From contig CAJWER010000054.1 of the NCBI GenBank assembly GCA_913030785.1, positions 1 through 14,894 on the forward strand: a DNA stretch of 14,894 nucleotides, written 5' to 3'. A model generated the notes under the pieces. That model did not search any database. It was not told the DNA's origin and saw only the letters and a program-made list of their open reading frames with translations. This document shows, one piece after another, positions 14,164 through 14,894 of the stretch (position 1 is the stretch's first letter; each line of letters opens with the position of its first letter). The position numbers and the translations under genes are program-made. This DNA is from an uncultured Chloroflexota bacterium (GTDB lineage: Bacteria; Chloroflexota; Dehalococcoidia; Lucifugimonadales; CAJWER01).

Positions 14164-14894
14164 CTAATCTCGCGGGACCAGCGGTAGTGTCACGTGTGAG
14201 GGGTACGTCGAGTCGTGGTGGATTGTCTGGAGCGCCGAGACCACGGTCCGGTCGTCGCCGATTGGGCCACCGGTGTTGGCGTTGCGGTCGAACCGGGGGA
14301 AGTTGCTGCTGGATATCTCCAGCCTGATCCGGTGATCCTTCCAGAACAGATTGCTGGTAGCCCACAGGTCGATGGTGTACTCGTAGACCTGGCCGGACTC
14401 GATTGGATCGGCCGGGGTCTTGGGGACCCTGTAGCGAGCGCGAACTATGCCGTCCGTCAGGTTTCTGGCATAGCCGTCCGGACGTACATCGACCAGCTTG
14501 GCGGTGAAGTCGGTGTCCTCAGCCGAGGTCGAGGCGTACAAGGTCACGGTAATAGGACCAGTGACCTCCATATAGTTCTCCAAGGGCGGGGTTGTGTAGA
14601 CCAGTACATCATGTCTCGACTCTACTGGCCGCTGGTCAAATGCCCCCGCCGGGTAGACCCCGGGGTCGCTGATGATCTGGCCGCCCCGGGTGGGCACCGG
14701 GTCGATCGGATTGTAGACATAGACGTCGGGGGGCTCCCCGACGTTCGGGGTCTGCACATCCATCCAGCCATCGCCATTAAACGAGTTGGCCCTGCCGCGA
14801 CTGTGAAGATAGTAGTTCACGGATTCGGCTCGTTCCAGTGGCCACTCGTCCTCTGAGCGCCAGACATTCTCGCCCATTACGAAGATCCTGACGG
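14164..14894 (-). CDS. CocE/NonD family hydrolase, C-terminal half (runs off the window)
   Basis: The C-terminal ~243 residues of an alpha/beta hydrolase of the CocE/X-Pro-dipeptidyl-peptidase family, which cleaves esters or amides. The frame is open to the window edge (VRIFVMGENVWRSEDEWPL). Typical features of the C-terminal jelly-roll domain follow: NYYLHSRGRANS, DVYVYNPIDPVPTRGG, FDQRPVESRHDVLVYTT, VTGPITVTLYASTSAEDTDF and RIRLEISSSNFPRFDRNAN. The nucleophile (GxSYxG) and most of the catalytic domain lie beyond base 14894, so activity cannot be judged. M at 14877 is internal, not the start. The stop is TAG at 14164-14166. No partner gene is visible downstream. Confidence 0.92.
   Translation of the reverse strand, partial: VRIFVMGENVWRSEDEWPLERAESVNYYLHSRGRANSFNGDGWMDVQTPNVGEPPDVYVYNPIDPVPTRGGQIISDPGVYPAGAFDQRPVESRHDVLVYTTPPLENYMEVTGPITVTLYASTSAEDTDFTAKLVDVRPDGYARNLTDGIVRARYRVPKTPADPIESGQVYEYTIDLWATSNLFWKDHRIRLEISSSNFPRFDRNANTGGPIGDDRTVVSALQTIHHDSTYPSHVTLPLVPRD

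Noticed and set aside
1..14894. CRISPR array, tRNA, rRNA, integrase, transposase or defence system
   Set aside because: No regularly spaced repeats, no tRNA-like cloverleaf and no protein motifs of these classes were seen on either strand.

Overview
The window reads as bacterial DNA of fairly high GC. The gene mix (PIG-L/LmbE deacetylase, sulfatase-like hydrolase, GH38 alpha-mannosidase, CaiB-type CoA transferase, crotonase, acyl-CoA ligase, CocE-type hydrolase, a glycine-reductase-B-like selenoprotein) resembles catabolic Chloroflexota such as the SAR202/Dehalococcoidia lineages. That placement is an inference from gene content and is tentative. Two stretches, about 1-484 and about 13395-14090, look more AT-rich than the rest and may have another origin.

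Layout. 1-484 (minus): start of a TPR-like protein gene and the C-terminal end of a succinate dehydrogenase/fumarate reductase iron-sulfur subunit. This segment is cut at about 484, head-to-head with a VWA-type membrane protein that lacks its own N-terminus (to 2442, plus). A strong bidirectional terminator separates it from a convergent cyclophilin-type lipoprotein isomerase (2528-3289, minus). 3530-4262 holds a PIG-L/LmbE deacetylase broken by four indels and a stop, followed by REP-like repeats (4282-4470). An intact GH38 alpha-mannosidase (4525-7701, minus) is divergent from a sulfatase-like gene with three in-frame stops and a frameshift (7819 to about 9238). A CoA-transferase and a crotonase form an intact two-gene minus-strand operon (9239-11201). 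Divergent from it are a 56-residue CxxC protein and a GrdB-like selenoprotein fragment with TGA at the Sec position (11343-11929). Then come a GC-rich hairpin and an acyl-CoA ligase remnant truncated at both ends (about 11999-13378). 13395-14090 is an AT-richer patch with one frameshifted unknown ORF. The window closes with the C-terminal half of a CocE/NonD-type hydrolase (14164-14894, minus).

How the genes fit together. The intact part is catabolic: glycan trimming (GH38), CoA activation by transfer (CaiB type) next to a crotonase, and ester/amide hydrolysis (CocE). The LmbE, sulfatase, acyl-CoA ligase and selenoprotein genes are broken or partial. The neighbouring 3.2 kb mannosidase and 2 kb CoA operon keep perfect frames, which argues for real gene decay rather than a uniformly error-prone sequence. 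I see no defence system, CRISPR array, integrase, transposase, tRNA or rRNA. The best candidate for something overlooked is the selenocysteine codon at 11627-11629.
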